Shown: one piece after another, positions 1 through 9,869 of the stretch
Layout: every line of letters begins with the position of its first letter
Position numbering within the stretch: the stretch's first letter is position 1
From: Emydura subglobosa
Taxonomy: Eukaryota; Chordata; Testudines; Chelidae
DNA: 64,000 bases
Direction: 5' to 3'
Assembly (NCBI GenBank): GCA_007922225.1
Contig: ML679954.1
Span: forward strand, 27,756,240 to 27,820,239
Program-made: the position numbers and the translations under genes
Notes under the pieces: model-generated
What the model saw: only the letters and a program-made list of their open reading frames with translations
Told to the model about the DNA's origin: nothing
The model's database searches: none

Positions 1-1079
1 CAGATGGACACCAAGAAGGACTAAGGAAGATGGAAAAATGTAGCTACAAGGAAAGACGGAAAATGTGAAAGGAGAATCTCAATCCACCCTTAAATCAGGA
101 TTAACAGACTGAGAAGAGGCCAAGGACACACAGTATCCTGACAAGCAAATGAAAAGAAAGCATTGCAAAAAGAGGAACTAGAGGCAAATTACCTTGACTG
201 ATGGCATGATGGTGAAGAGTGAGAGCTGGGTTACCTGTGACACAGATAAAGATAACAATGATATCCCTGTAAGGACATTCTGTTCTGTAGCAAAAAAAGA
301 CAAGCATTAAGAATAAGGAAGGAGCATTTATGCACTTAAAGGGGATCTGCAAAGCAAAACCCTCAACAGAATTGAGCATCGAAATATTTGCTGAATGCCT
401 CCACTAGCAATGCATATATAAATTAAGCTGTGGGTTTGTCCCCTATTTGTGCTGAATTTTTCAGTTTGCTTTTTCATATCTACCTCCTTGACAAGCTGAA
501 AGTATGTTTCTCACCTCCTTTGCTGTATGTGGAGGCTTCAGATGAAATCCCCTGGGCCAGAGATATGTTTGCTTAATCCAGACAATAGAGAAGAGCTAAG
601 AGACACTATCTTTTCTTCTGAAAGGAAATAACTTTGTACAGATTAATCAGTGGGAGGGACAGAGTTGTCAGGCTGCAACACTGAAGATCTGTAAACATAA
701 CAGGTGACAGGTATGTGTGAGGGATTCCTTGAGGAAACATGGCTGAGGTTTCTGCATCCTTTCTCTGATTTGTTTCTTTTGCTCCTCACTCTCCTGTACG
801 TAAACTTACTTCTGAGGCATTACAAGAACTTTGCCAGTTTGAAGCGTGAACCTGAATTCTGTTTCTAAAGTAGAAGATATGAAGACAGAGATTTGCAGAT
901 TCAGATTCTGAGGCCCAGAGTCCCTTGTGTACATTTACCTTGAAAAAATGGAAGATGGCTTCCTTTTGAGTGTTGTGTTGGGAAATAAGATGCATGCCCG
1001 CAAGATTGATACCATGTACTCCTCCTATAGTCAGTATCTTATTACTGTGAATATCTGATTTCACTACTTTCTAATAATA
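1..1079. other. Unique AT-rich non-coding sequence
   Basis: I see no repeat family, RNA gene or plausible exon here. The short open frames on the minus strand lack recognisable domains and have the composition expected by chance. The right edge is where similarity to the Penelope-like element begins. Confidence 0.5.
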
Positions 1080-1785
1080 CTCAGCAAGCTCCCCACAGAC
1101 TAGTACACATCAATTCAAAATGGCACCAGACCCAGCCAGAACAACAGATGCAAAACCTGCAGATGTATCTCCACTGCTACAATGATCAACATTCCCCACA
1201 ACACACCTTTCAAGATCCATGGATCCTACACAAGCATATCACATGTGCTATGCCTCATCCAATGCACTAAATGTTCCAACAACAATGTGGGCGAAACCAG
1301 GCAATCACTATGCTCTCAAATAAACTCACACAGAAAAATAATAAAAGAAACACACCCTATCACCTGTGGATGAATGCTTTTCACAGAGTGATCACTCTGT
1401 ATCTGACCTATCAGTCCTCATCCTTAAAGGAAACCTGCACAACACTTTCAAAAAACGAGCCTCGGAGTTTAAATTCATAACTCTGCTAGTCATTAAAGAT
1501 CATGGACTGAACTGAGACACTGGATTTATGGCTTATTACAACAATCCATAACCCATTTTTTGTCCTATGACTGCACAGATGTTAACAGACCACTCTACCT
1601 TGAATGGTCCCTTAGAATACGTGCTAACTGCTTGTATTAAACTGTTCCACCTTGCATTTTGCTATGACACTGGAAGGAAGATCTCTGTGTGGCTCAAAAG
1701 CTTGTCTCTCTCACCAACAGAAGTTAATCCAGTAAAAGATATTACTTCACACATCTTGTCTCTCTACTTTCCAATAAATTATACA
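1080..1785 (+). mobile_element. Penelope-like retroelement, 3' part (copy 1)
   Basis: This is a 5'-truncated Penelope-like element (PLE) keeping the C-terminal GIY-YIG endonuclease region and the 3' UTR. The same order of motifs, including the 3' UTR phrase around CTCAAAAGCTTGTCTCT and CCAGTAAAAGATATTACTTC, recurs on the minus strand at 52394-53690, which shows it is a dispersed family. PLEs encode a reverse transcriptase followed by a GIY-YIG nuclease; only the nuclease end survives here. The left boundary is approximate and comes from where the two copies stop aligning by eye. Confidence 0.75.
1182..1551 (+). pseudogene. Broken GIY-YIG endonuclease domain of a Penelope-like element
   Basis: The first frame (from 1182) contains the GIY-YIG core as VLCLIQCTKC followed by NVGETRQS and the INSHR block, typical of the PLE endonuclease. 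An in-frame stop follows near 1374. After a frame change, the rest of the domain is readable: SDLSVLILKGN, then EFKFITL, then a block ending DTGFMAYYNNP before a TAA at 1549-1551. A further in-frame TGA lies in the KDHGLN region. In the intact family this nuclease nicks target DNA for retrotransposition. With the reverse transcriptase missing and several stops, it is a dead copy. Confidence 0.75.
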
Positions 1786-3140
1786 ATAAAAAAGTTTTGC
1801 GAAAATAATTTTCTTTCCTTACAGTAGACCTTAAACACTTATTATATTTATCTGTCCAGTACATTTTAAGCAAAATTACTTAATAAAGTATCAGCCTTAA
1901 TACTAATAAATATTACATATTCCATCCCAACTGTTTGATCTCCTTATAACTTCTCTGTTAGTGAATCTCATCCTTTGTCTGCCTTCTGTGGCTTAAGGGA
2001 CAAAGGGTTATGTCTTCATTTTTTCAGTTATAATGAAGACAAAAATCAAAAGGTGGAAGTTCATCAATGCCAAGTACCTGACACATTCCTTCCTCCCTCT
2101 CTTTATAGACAGACACACAAATGAGCATATGAGAAGTACCATATACAGCTTTCTACTACATCTAGCAGGACTTTAATTTTATAAACATAGGGAGTATAAT
2201 TAAACAATAATGTATTTTATATCACTGTATCTAGCCAAGGAAGCTAATTTTTTAAGGTTTGTTGTTATGTCTCAATCTATGCATCTATTTTTCATTAGTA
2301 CACATCTTGAAACTTTAGAAGTCCATTCACATACTAGTCATCTGTTTGCCTTTTGATCAGACTATGAAGACTTCTCCACTGTTGTATATGAATTCTTTAA
2401 CATTGCTTACAGCACCCAAGTCTGAATCTGAACCTTCTTCCCCACTAGTTTTTCCTTAGGCAGATCCTCCATTATATTCCAGAATCCAGACATACCGTAT
2501 AGAAAAATGTAATAAAGGTGAGTTATTCCATTGCCAATGACATTAGCAGGAGCCAAAAATTCATCTGTCTAAATGTGGCAATGTGCAGAAGTTAGATGTT
2601 GAATCACTTTTCCCCCTCGTAACAAGAATAGGCTTCAAGGGAAGATTTCCATGCCATGTGACATGCTGAATACGTGTTCCCCATTTTCTCCTGCTCTTTC
2701 ACAATGCATATTCATAGGTTGCTGAACACAGCAGAATGAATATTCCAGAAGTGGAAATGTGTGATTATCATAAAATAATAATAAAATAGGCATTTTCTTT
2801 TCTCTGTTTCTGACACGCAGGGAAAAGCACACGCCATTAAATTCCTCCATTTCCATTTCTATTGTTGGTTCTTAAGGCGTATCTACACCACCTCACAGTT
2901 TGGAGTAAGGGAAGGTGAATAGCAGTACACACCAAAGTCTGCACTATTACTCCCTGTGTGGACACTTCAGGCATGAACTTAAAGATCCTGAGTTCACAGT
3001 GTAAATTATGTAATATTTAATATATACAAACATGTATATAAACCGAGAAATAAAACTTCTCAAGCAATTGATGGCATACCTGATTTTACAATTTAATCTA
3101 TTTTTAATAAAACTATGAACATAAAAGCCACACCCAGTCC
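1786..3140. other. Unique AT-rich non-coding sequence with a possible MITE half
   Basis: Most of the stretch shows nothing recognisable. Around 2873-2965 the phrase AAGGCGTATCTACACC resembles one end of a Harbinger-type MITE (compare GGGTATGTCTACACT at 16469), but I cannot find a convincing matching right end, so it is not annotated separately. Confidence 0.35.
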
Positions 3141-3228
3141 TAATACACTATTCATTTACACAGGTGTAAATCAGGAATAACACCACTGAAGTCAAAGGAG
3201 TTATGTTGGAATAAAAGCAGAGCCAGCC
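3141..3228. repeat. Degenerate palindromic repeat (CACTGAAGTCA-core family)
   Basis: The stretch contains TTACACAGGTGTAAATCAGG and the imperfect inverted core AACACCACTGAAGTCA...GGAGTT. The CTGAAGTCA-type core recurs in palindromes at 6251, 8590, 13013, 21429, 24803 and 38577, so this looks like an old copy of a dispersed, hairpin-forming MITE family. Confidence 0.45.
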
Positions 3229-6200
3229 TTACCAAATTCACTGAGGTCCCATAGGGCTGTCAAGGAGTTGATTGTGGCACCTTGATTCTCAGGGTTGATC
3301 TTCACCTCCTTGAGAACTAGCCTTTATGGGACACTCTGTCAGCTGAGCACAACTGGAGAACGGCATGCTTTAGCCACATTACCAGTATTATCAATTTCAA
3401 GTATTTAAAATCATGAGACTAGTTTGAAAGACCATGAGATTTTAAAACAAATAATATATGTGAGGGTCTTTCTATTTACCTTCTGGTTGTTTAGACTTTA
3501 GGGTTCATGTTCTCAAGCTTTTCTCTGGAGCCCTACATCTCCCCGCCTCAGCATGTCCCAATGCTGCGGCTGAAGAGAGTAATGGTGCAAGAGTCAGTTA
3601 TGCCCCCTGTAAACTGGTGGATCTAATCATCATCCTGGGACAAACAATCAGCCACACTCAGTTCCATTTATAGCCCCTTTTCTCAGGACTCTGCTTATAT
3701 TCCAGCACAAAACAAAAGGAAATGTAGAACAATAAAAAAGTAATAGCTCAATAGTTCTTGGATGACATTATAAGGCCTTCAGATAATAAAAGCCTGGGGG
3801 TCCACAGGGCCTACTCACCCTCACCTTCCACTGCAGTCACTTGAGAGAATGCTCCCAACTCTCTCCTAGTTCTCAAACTGGACCAGCTGATTCTCAGCAC
3901 CTGCCTGCTGGGCTTTTCTCCAGAACAGGGCCAGCTGCTCCTTGAGTTGTAAAGGGCCAAATCATCCTGTTACACACCCCCATCCTGACAGAATTCTCAG
4001 CTGACCTCACCCAGATGCTTTCTGGTCCACTGGTCCATTCCAGGAGCATAAAGGGGCCAGAACAAAAATGAGAATCTGACCCAAAATCTTTAGATCCTCC
4101 TTTCCAACCTCCCACTGGAGAAATAGAGCCCAGCTGTTTGTTCCTTCCAAACCTAGAGTTCTCTTTATACTAGTTTATATTTTCAAGGCCATCTTGGCAA
4201 GGAGAAGTGCCAGAAAATTACTTTGAAAATAAAGAAAGCTAAGAACTTCCTTTACATTTCTAGTTTCCCCAAATAAAAGCGGCCCACGCTACCTGCTCAA
4301 AGTGGGGCTCAAAGTCTAGCTCTGTATAAGTGAGAGGAAAAATCAGGACCTAAATCTTCCTGAAATATATGCAGAGTGTCTGTGATTACTGGTGGAAATG
4401 CGCCATAATATGCGTCAACCTAATTTTGGAAGCAAAGTGTCTAACTGGGTGGCATATTGCTATGGGGTTTTTTCCCCTTCCCTGTGATTCTATGCAAATC
4501 TTGTAGTTTGTTCCATCTCAGAGTTTTCTGCAGCCATCAGAAACACTGACTTCTGTACATTTAACTTTCAGATGAACTTGACAAGAGCCAACACTTTTGA
4601 TCCATGCAAACAATGCTGATGGAGAAATTGACAAGATTTACAGACTACAGCAGTCTGTGCCACTCTCCTCTGCTCATCTCCCCAACCATGCCACAGTAGA
4701 CGGTCCCCAAGCAATCGTTTTCTATTTCCTCCACTATTTGTCATTAAACCTAATTAGCCACATGAAAGAAAGAAATCCAGGCAATATTTAATATCTTCCA
4801 TTTTCATAACAACTTGCTGCAGCTCTGTTTCACGTACCAAACCATGAAGCCAATAGTCAAAAGAAAACTAAAAATTTGTTGAAATAAATCTCTTTGAATC
4901 AGATATAAGGAACAATGTAGAGACAGAGTAATTAAACTGGACTTGTTAATTTCAGTGTTAACCTTGATTTTAATGCATTTAGAAAAGGAAGTTTACCTTC
5001 CACTGTGTTAAACAGTCTACATTTTAAATTTCAGTATGATGCAAATCCATACAACGAAGAGACAGTAAAATTTATCAAGCCTTAATATTCCTTTTTAAAA
5101 GGAATTTAAAAAGATAGGCTGGCCATTACTTTTTTAGCATGATGTTTGCTTGCTTTATCAGTTTAAAAATTGTGATGTGTCTCTGGACTATAGGGCTAAT
5201 ATAATTAAATCCTATTAACACATCAGGAATAAAATCCTTTAATATACATATGAGGCTTTGAGAGGCAGCTCATTCCTGAGCAGATTTAATATTCTTAAAT
5301 TAAGCAAGTGTGAATAGGAGAATGAATCTTATTAAAAACTTAAATCTGATTAAATTTAAAAATTATTGGTTTCTTAATGTAATAAATTATCCAATACAGG
5401 CTAGAACAAATAATATAGCCCAGCTTCACATAACTCCACTCTATAACAAGTGACAAATTAAATTAAGTATGACTGTGGGGCAAAAAGGAAGGTCTTTTTA
5501 TAAAAGTCATTTTGCATAATGAAAGACCTAAATCATTTTAACAAACATTTTTGGGGGAAAACATGTGCAAATGACAGCGTTAGAGTGGGAGTCATTATTC
5601 CTCTTCAGAAAAGGAATGGGAGATAGTGGTGCTAATGTTGGTTGTTGTTTTTTTTAAAATGCCACTCTGACCAATTTGTTATAAATTTTGAAAAGAAAAG
5701 CTGCAGCTTATGTTGGTGGTAGCTTATTCCTTTTCCAGAAGGCTAATGCAAATGTAAACCATCTGCCGCACATTCTGCTGATAAAGCTGTAGTACCAAAC
5801 AATGGACCAACAGTATTGGAATACTAAAACATAAACTGAACACTAAAAAAAAAAGTTTAAAAAGGATTTTAACTTCCAACAAATGTAGTTTTTCACTCTT
5901 CTTCCATCCAAAAAAAAAGTTCTATGCAGTTATTGAACATGATTACAGAGATTTAGGAGGAGGAAAGGATTTCTATTTAAATGATCTTATATTAAAGTAT
6001 AAGTCATGTTAAATCATTAAAATAAACAGAAATACATAACAGTTTATAAATTTAGCTTGTTGGTTTTTTTAAATGAAAACTGGTCTAAATCATTAACACT
6101 TGAATCCTGCATACAGTTTTCTTTAATATATTAGTAGTGGATCCTTTTAGAGGGTGCTGGAATATTTGGATAGTCATTCAAAATGCATCAATTTGACTAA

Positions 6201-6250
6201 CAATAGTCTAATGTACTTTTGGGAATGCAACACTAAAATTCCAGAATAGT
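3229..6250. other. Unique non-coding sequence; AT-rich candidate conserved block at 4560-5420
   Basis: No exon or repeat family is recognisable. The part at 4560-5420 has many TAAT/ATTA-type homeodomain-like words and low-repeat, complex sequence, for example CCTAATTAGCCACATG and AAATCTGATTAAATTT. That texture is common in conserved non-coding elements, but conservation cannot be judged from one genome. Confidence 0.35.
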
Positions 6251-6323
6251 GGGCCTGATCCAAAACCCATTGAAGTAGATGAAAAGATTCCCACTGTCTT
6301 CAGTGGGCTTTGAATCGGGCCCC
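6251..6323. repeat. Palindromic MITE-like repeat (GGGCCTGATCCAAA family)
   Basis: The left arm GGGCCTGATCCAAAACCCAT pairs with the right arm, which reads GGGGCCCGATTCAAAGCCCA on the minus strand. The inner part continues with CATTGAAG against CACTGAAG. The whole 73-bp element could fold as one hairpin. A similar palindrome with GATCCAAA and TTTGGATC ends lies at 38577-38640. Confidence 0.65.
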
Positions 6324-7486
6324 ATGTCTGTTGTCCTATTTTCAAGTGTGCAAGCAGGGGTAGGGTTTAATTCAAAAGCACCTGACAAATCAAACATGCT
6401 AAGATGTCAGCTAAGTCATCCTTGAACAACACAAAAGCATTTGTATCAAAATCGTTTGCTATGAATGTAAATAAGACGACTGGAAATGAAAAATACTATA
6501 GCAATTTCTTCATAGCCATATTAAAATCAATGCATCTGACACAACTCATTGTCCCAAAAACAAGGGCTTTTCAGATACCATGGTGATGGGCACCAGTGTA
6601 AGAACCTGGAGAGGTAAATAAATTATATGACGTCACCACTGTGTGATGAGAACCTTTTGAAGTCTGTTGCACTATTTTATTCTTGTAAAATACTCTAGTA
6701 CTAATGAAACTAAGTTGAGTATAAAACATACTGCATAATAAACGCAATACTACCATATACTTTAACATTTTGTTTATGAGAAGTGATAGTGTCAACCATA
6801 GTATTTGACCCAGATTTAAAATAAAATGGTCTGAAAGCAGCAGTCAAGAAACCAGAATGGTTTAGATCACAACTGGATATACCAATCATGTATTGATTAT
6901 TCACACACAGGAGGGACAGAATGGTATTTAATCACAACAATTGTAACTGCTCTAAAATTTGGTATCAGTGATATAGGAAATATTTTGCAAAAGTTGTTTA
7001 CATATGTGGTCATTAACATTGATGTAATTTCAAATAGATAAATAGGCATTATTCAAAAGGATATGGAAGAACCCACTTTAAAACCTCAGGGATGATTATA
7101 CAATAGATCATATGGCGATCGCGTGCCATGTGATCTCCATATGCACACTAATGATTTGAGTGGATCTCCTATGAAAAAAATATTTCATTTAAATGAGAAA
7201 TCTGTTTATTTAATGAAAAACATATGCTATATTAATTTTTGAAGGTTGCCATCTCCCGCTTCATATAAATTCACTCTAAGGAAATCCACTAATCTCAGAG
7301 TGGAATGGGTACATTTTAGGTCTCCAGCTCTTTTTTCCCAGTTTTCTTTCTACTTAATTATTTATTAAATCTGAATAACAGATACATATATGTTCAACAA
7401 AGCAAAATAGGTTATTCCAGAATAAAGTAAATAAACTATTTTGCCAGAATTCATCTCTCTTTAAATCTGAAGCAAGAAAAAAAAGG

Positions 7487-7490
<4 letters not shown>
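6324..7490. other. Unique non-coding sequence with a CRE-type site and a short palindrome
   Basis: I see no gene or repeat family. Two local motifs stand out: a perfect CRE consensus TGACGTCA at 6628-6635 and an imperfect 35-nt palindrome at 7109-7143 (both listed as findings). Confidence 0.4.

Positions 7491-7518
<28 letters not shown>
7491..7518. repeat. (AG)14 microsatellite
   Basis: An uninterrupted run of 14 AG dinucleotides, preceded by an A-rich purine tract from 7476. A shorter, interrupted GA/GT tract lies at 7924-7942. Confidence 0.95.
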
Positions 7519-7521
<3 letters not shown>

Positions 7522-8580
7522 TAGTGTTCTGGTAGTTTCTTAGATGGATGACAGATTTTGTTCTAATTAATCTAGAGCACTGTGTATAGCAATGACTGCA
7601 AAAGCAAACATGTCTATTAACAAAAACCAGTGATTACTGCTTGGCATTCAGCCAGTAACTCTACATAAGCAATGAATTGATGCCTGCAACTGTCTCAGTG
7701 CCATATGGGTTCTGCTGTAGCAATGAAATGGATCCAAGGCAAGGTTAAGATGTGTCAAATTTAACTGGGGTTTAATTGATACTGGTAAAGAGGCTCTAAA
7801 TAAAGAAACAGTGTGTGTGCTATTAGAAACAGGCTGCATGTCAGCCTCCATCCCCCAGCTTGTTGGCAACAAAACTACACTGAGATAGCCACATGAGTTT
7901 CCAAACCCTACTTCTTTAAATAAAGAGAGAGAGAGAGTGTGTGCAAAACTTCAGGTTAACAAGTTTACCAGCACCTAATTGCTACTGAAGAGATGCTAAT
8001 CAGGTGTTCGTTACTACAATCCTAATTTGTTTTTCACATGCTAATGAATCTCTTTTTGAAATGAAGGCACTCATTTTGCAAACTAAAAATTCATGTTAAT
8101 GCTTCTATCCTTTCGTGCAAAAAAGCTCCATTAAGAGAATGGCATGTTTGCATGGTTCAGTACTGAAGAGCCAGGAACTGGCAAAGTTGTCTATAAGCAG
8201 TACAATGCATTAGTTAATTACTTCATGATTTACTCGTCTCAAATATTAGCAACAGAATATTATACAACCTTTACATAATCTTGTATTTTTTATTCTTATT
8301 TTACTCCCACTCGTTTCTTTGTCACAACAGACCTCGTATACAAAGGGCCACATCTTTGGACCTTTATGCTCTAAGTTGCTCAGTGGGACTGGATTGGTGC
8401 CCAGAAGTCTGAAAACCTAGGAGCTACAGAGATGGCTGTTGTGGTCCCCTTGCTCTTGGGCTGTGCTGGAGGTCAAACAGCAGGTTATCTAAATCTGGTC
8501 CACTGAGTATAATACAGTAAAGATTGAAAAAGAGCATTTTCCATGTATACTACAGCAATCTTAGAACAAGTTTATGCCCA
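7519..8580. other. Unique non-coding sequence, candidate conserved element at 7600-8300
   Basis: No coding frame is supported. The block is non-repetitive and dense in homeodomain-like words (GCACCTAATTGC, ATGCTAATCAGG, CATGCTAATGAATC, TTAGTTAATTACTTC). This is the texture of vertebrate developmental enhancers, but function is an inference and needs alignment to other amniotes. Confidence 0.3.
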
Positions 8581-8589
8581 TTTTATCCT

Positions 8590-8690
8590 CCTTCCCAAAA
8601 CCAAACTCCTGACCCCACTGAAGTCAATAGCAAAACTCCCATGGATTTCATTGGCGCCAGGATTGTGGCTCAGACCTGTGCATGGGCCCA
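8590..8690. repeat. Degenerate palindromic repeat
   Basis: CACTGAAGTCAATAGCAAAA and CTCCCATGGATTTCATTGG form an imperfect inverted pair, matching the core of the dispersed palindromic family in this window. Confidence 0.4.
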
Positions 8691-9155
8691 GCACTCTAGC
8701 ACTGTCCAGCATGCAGGTATGCCAATGGCTCCTCCTAGATACAGTCATACATATTCTCAAAGTCCAGCTAAAATAAGCATGTAAATATAAGCAAAGGTCA
8801 AGCAGGTTTGAGGAATATTTTATAAAAATTCAAGATGCACAGTTGTTTGAACCTTCCCAGTTTGAAATATAATCATCTTTATTTGAAAAGTTTTTCTACA
8901 AGTCCAAAATGGATCTGGCAGAAAAGCTCACCAATTATTTGGGGATGGGAGGGAATCATACTAACCCCCTTAACTCTCATAGAAAATCATACAAACTTCT
9001 AGAAAGCTGTTAGCTGTTGTTAAAATGCCGCCTCCCACCCCTTCAGACTGTGGTTCAGTAATCTGTCTCAAGTGGCAGTAATTTCCACTACAATTTTTTT
9101 GTAGTTCAAATTCAGACTGTTTCAGATCTGGGCTTTCCCTCTTCCTGATCACAGG
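8691..9155. other. Non-coding sequence, nothing recognised
   Basis: No repeat family, RNA gene or exon is apparent between the palindromic repeat and the MIR fragment. Confidence 0.4.
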
Positions 9156-9250
9156 TGGGGGAAACTGAGATACAGAGAGGTTAAAATGACTTGTCCAAGG
9201 AATGTAAAGGACTCCCAATTCAGTGCTCTACCACTGGACCACCTTGCTAC
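9156..9250 (-). mobile_element. MIR-like CORE-SINE fragment
   Basis: The plus strand reads GGGGGAAACTGAGATACAGA, then GAGGTTAAAATGACTTGTCC, then AGTGCTCTACCACTGGACC. This matches the remembered antisense of MIR (GAAACTGAGGCACAGAGAGG and GACTTGCCCAAGG), so the SINE is on the minus strand. MIR-type SINEs are ancient and shared by amniotes; the divergence fits an old copy. Confidence 0.65.
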
Positions 9251-9319
9251 CCTCATGTTCCCTACTGAAGAGCATATTTGAATCAGAACAAAACATGCCC
9301 CATCTGGTGAATTACTCAG

Positions 9320-9402
9320 TGTCTTCAAAACTCATCAAAGCCAATGGGAGTGGGTGTTTGGAACAAAGTCCTCCATATTTCACAGGATCAGGCCCTAAAA
9401 AG
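9320..9402. repeat. Partial palindromic repeat
   Basis: Contains AAAGCCAATGGGAGTGGG and ends CACAGGATCAGGCCCTA, the right-end signature of the dispersed palindromic family. The left half is eroded. Confidence 0.4.
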
Positions 9403-9526
9403 CTATATTCCATCAAGGTACTGCACTTTATAAACAGGTGAATTTAAAAAACTTTAGAAGTTGGGTCAGATTAAATACTCCAGCTTTGGGTGGTTATCTA
9501 CATATAAGAGGTAGGTATTATTATGA

Positions 9527-9556
9527 ATAAATAATAAATAATAATAATAATAATAA
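9527..9556. repeat. (TAA)n microsatellite, interrupted
   Basis: A run of AATA/ATA units with one or two AAATA interruptions. No clear parent LINE tail is visible next to it. Confidence 0.85.
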
Positions 9557-9698
9557 ACCATTTTTTTAAGTTATCTGAATTGCTTTGAATCTCACAAAAT
9601 AGTTTGCTTTCAGTTAGGATGAAAACACAGGTCAGTTCTTATTTTATCCAAACCCTTTCACCCACTCCTAGTTAAGGTTACAACAATACAACGGAACA

Positions 9699-9869
9699 GA
9701 GATTTTCAAAAGTGACAAGTGATTTTGGGTGTCTGACCGCAGACACCTTAAAGGGGATTTTCAGAGGGTAGCTGTTGAGCAATTTCTGAATATTCATCCC
9801 CTTTTAAGGTGTCTCAAATTGGGAACCCAAAAAAAATGAGATACCCAGAATCCCTAGCTACTTTTGTGG
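9699..9869. repeat. Foldback repeat with GGTGTCT/AGACACC arms
   Basis: The left arm (CAAAAGTGACAAGTGATTTT, GGGTGTCT, AGACACCTTAAAGGGGAT) is matched in reverse complement by the right arm (ATCCCCTTTTAAGGTGTCTC, AACCC, GCTACTTTTG). The arms meet near 9772-9776, so the element could fold into a long imperfect hairpin. It seems to be a different subfamily from the GGGCCTGATCC palindromes. The lack of any coding frame fits a non-autonomous element. Confidence 0.6.

Noticed and set aside
4597..4791. Coding exon following an acceptor-like CTTTCAG near 4566
   Set aside because: The 64-codon frame has no recognisable domain, and no donor with matching phase was found.
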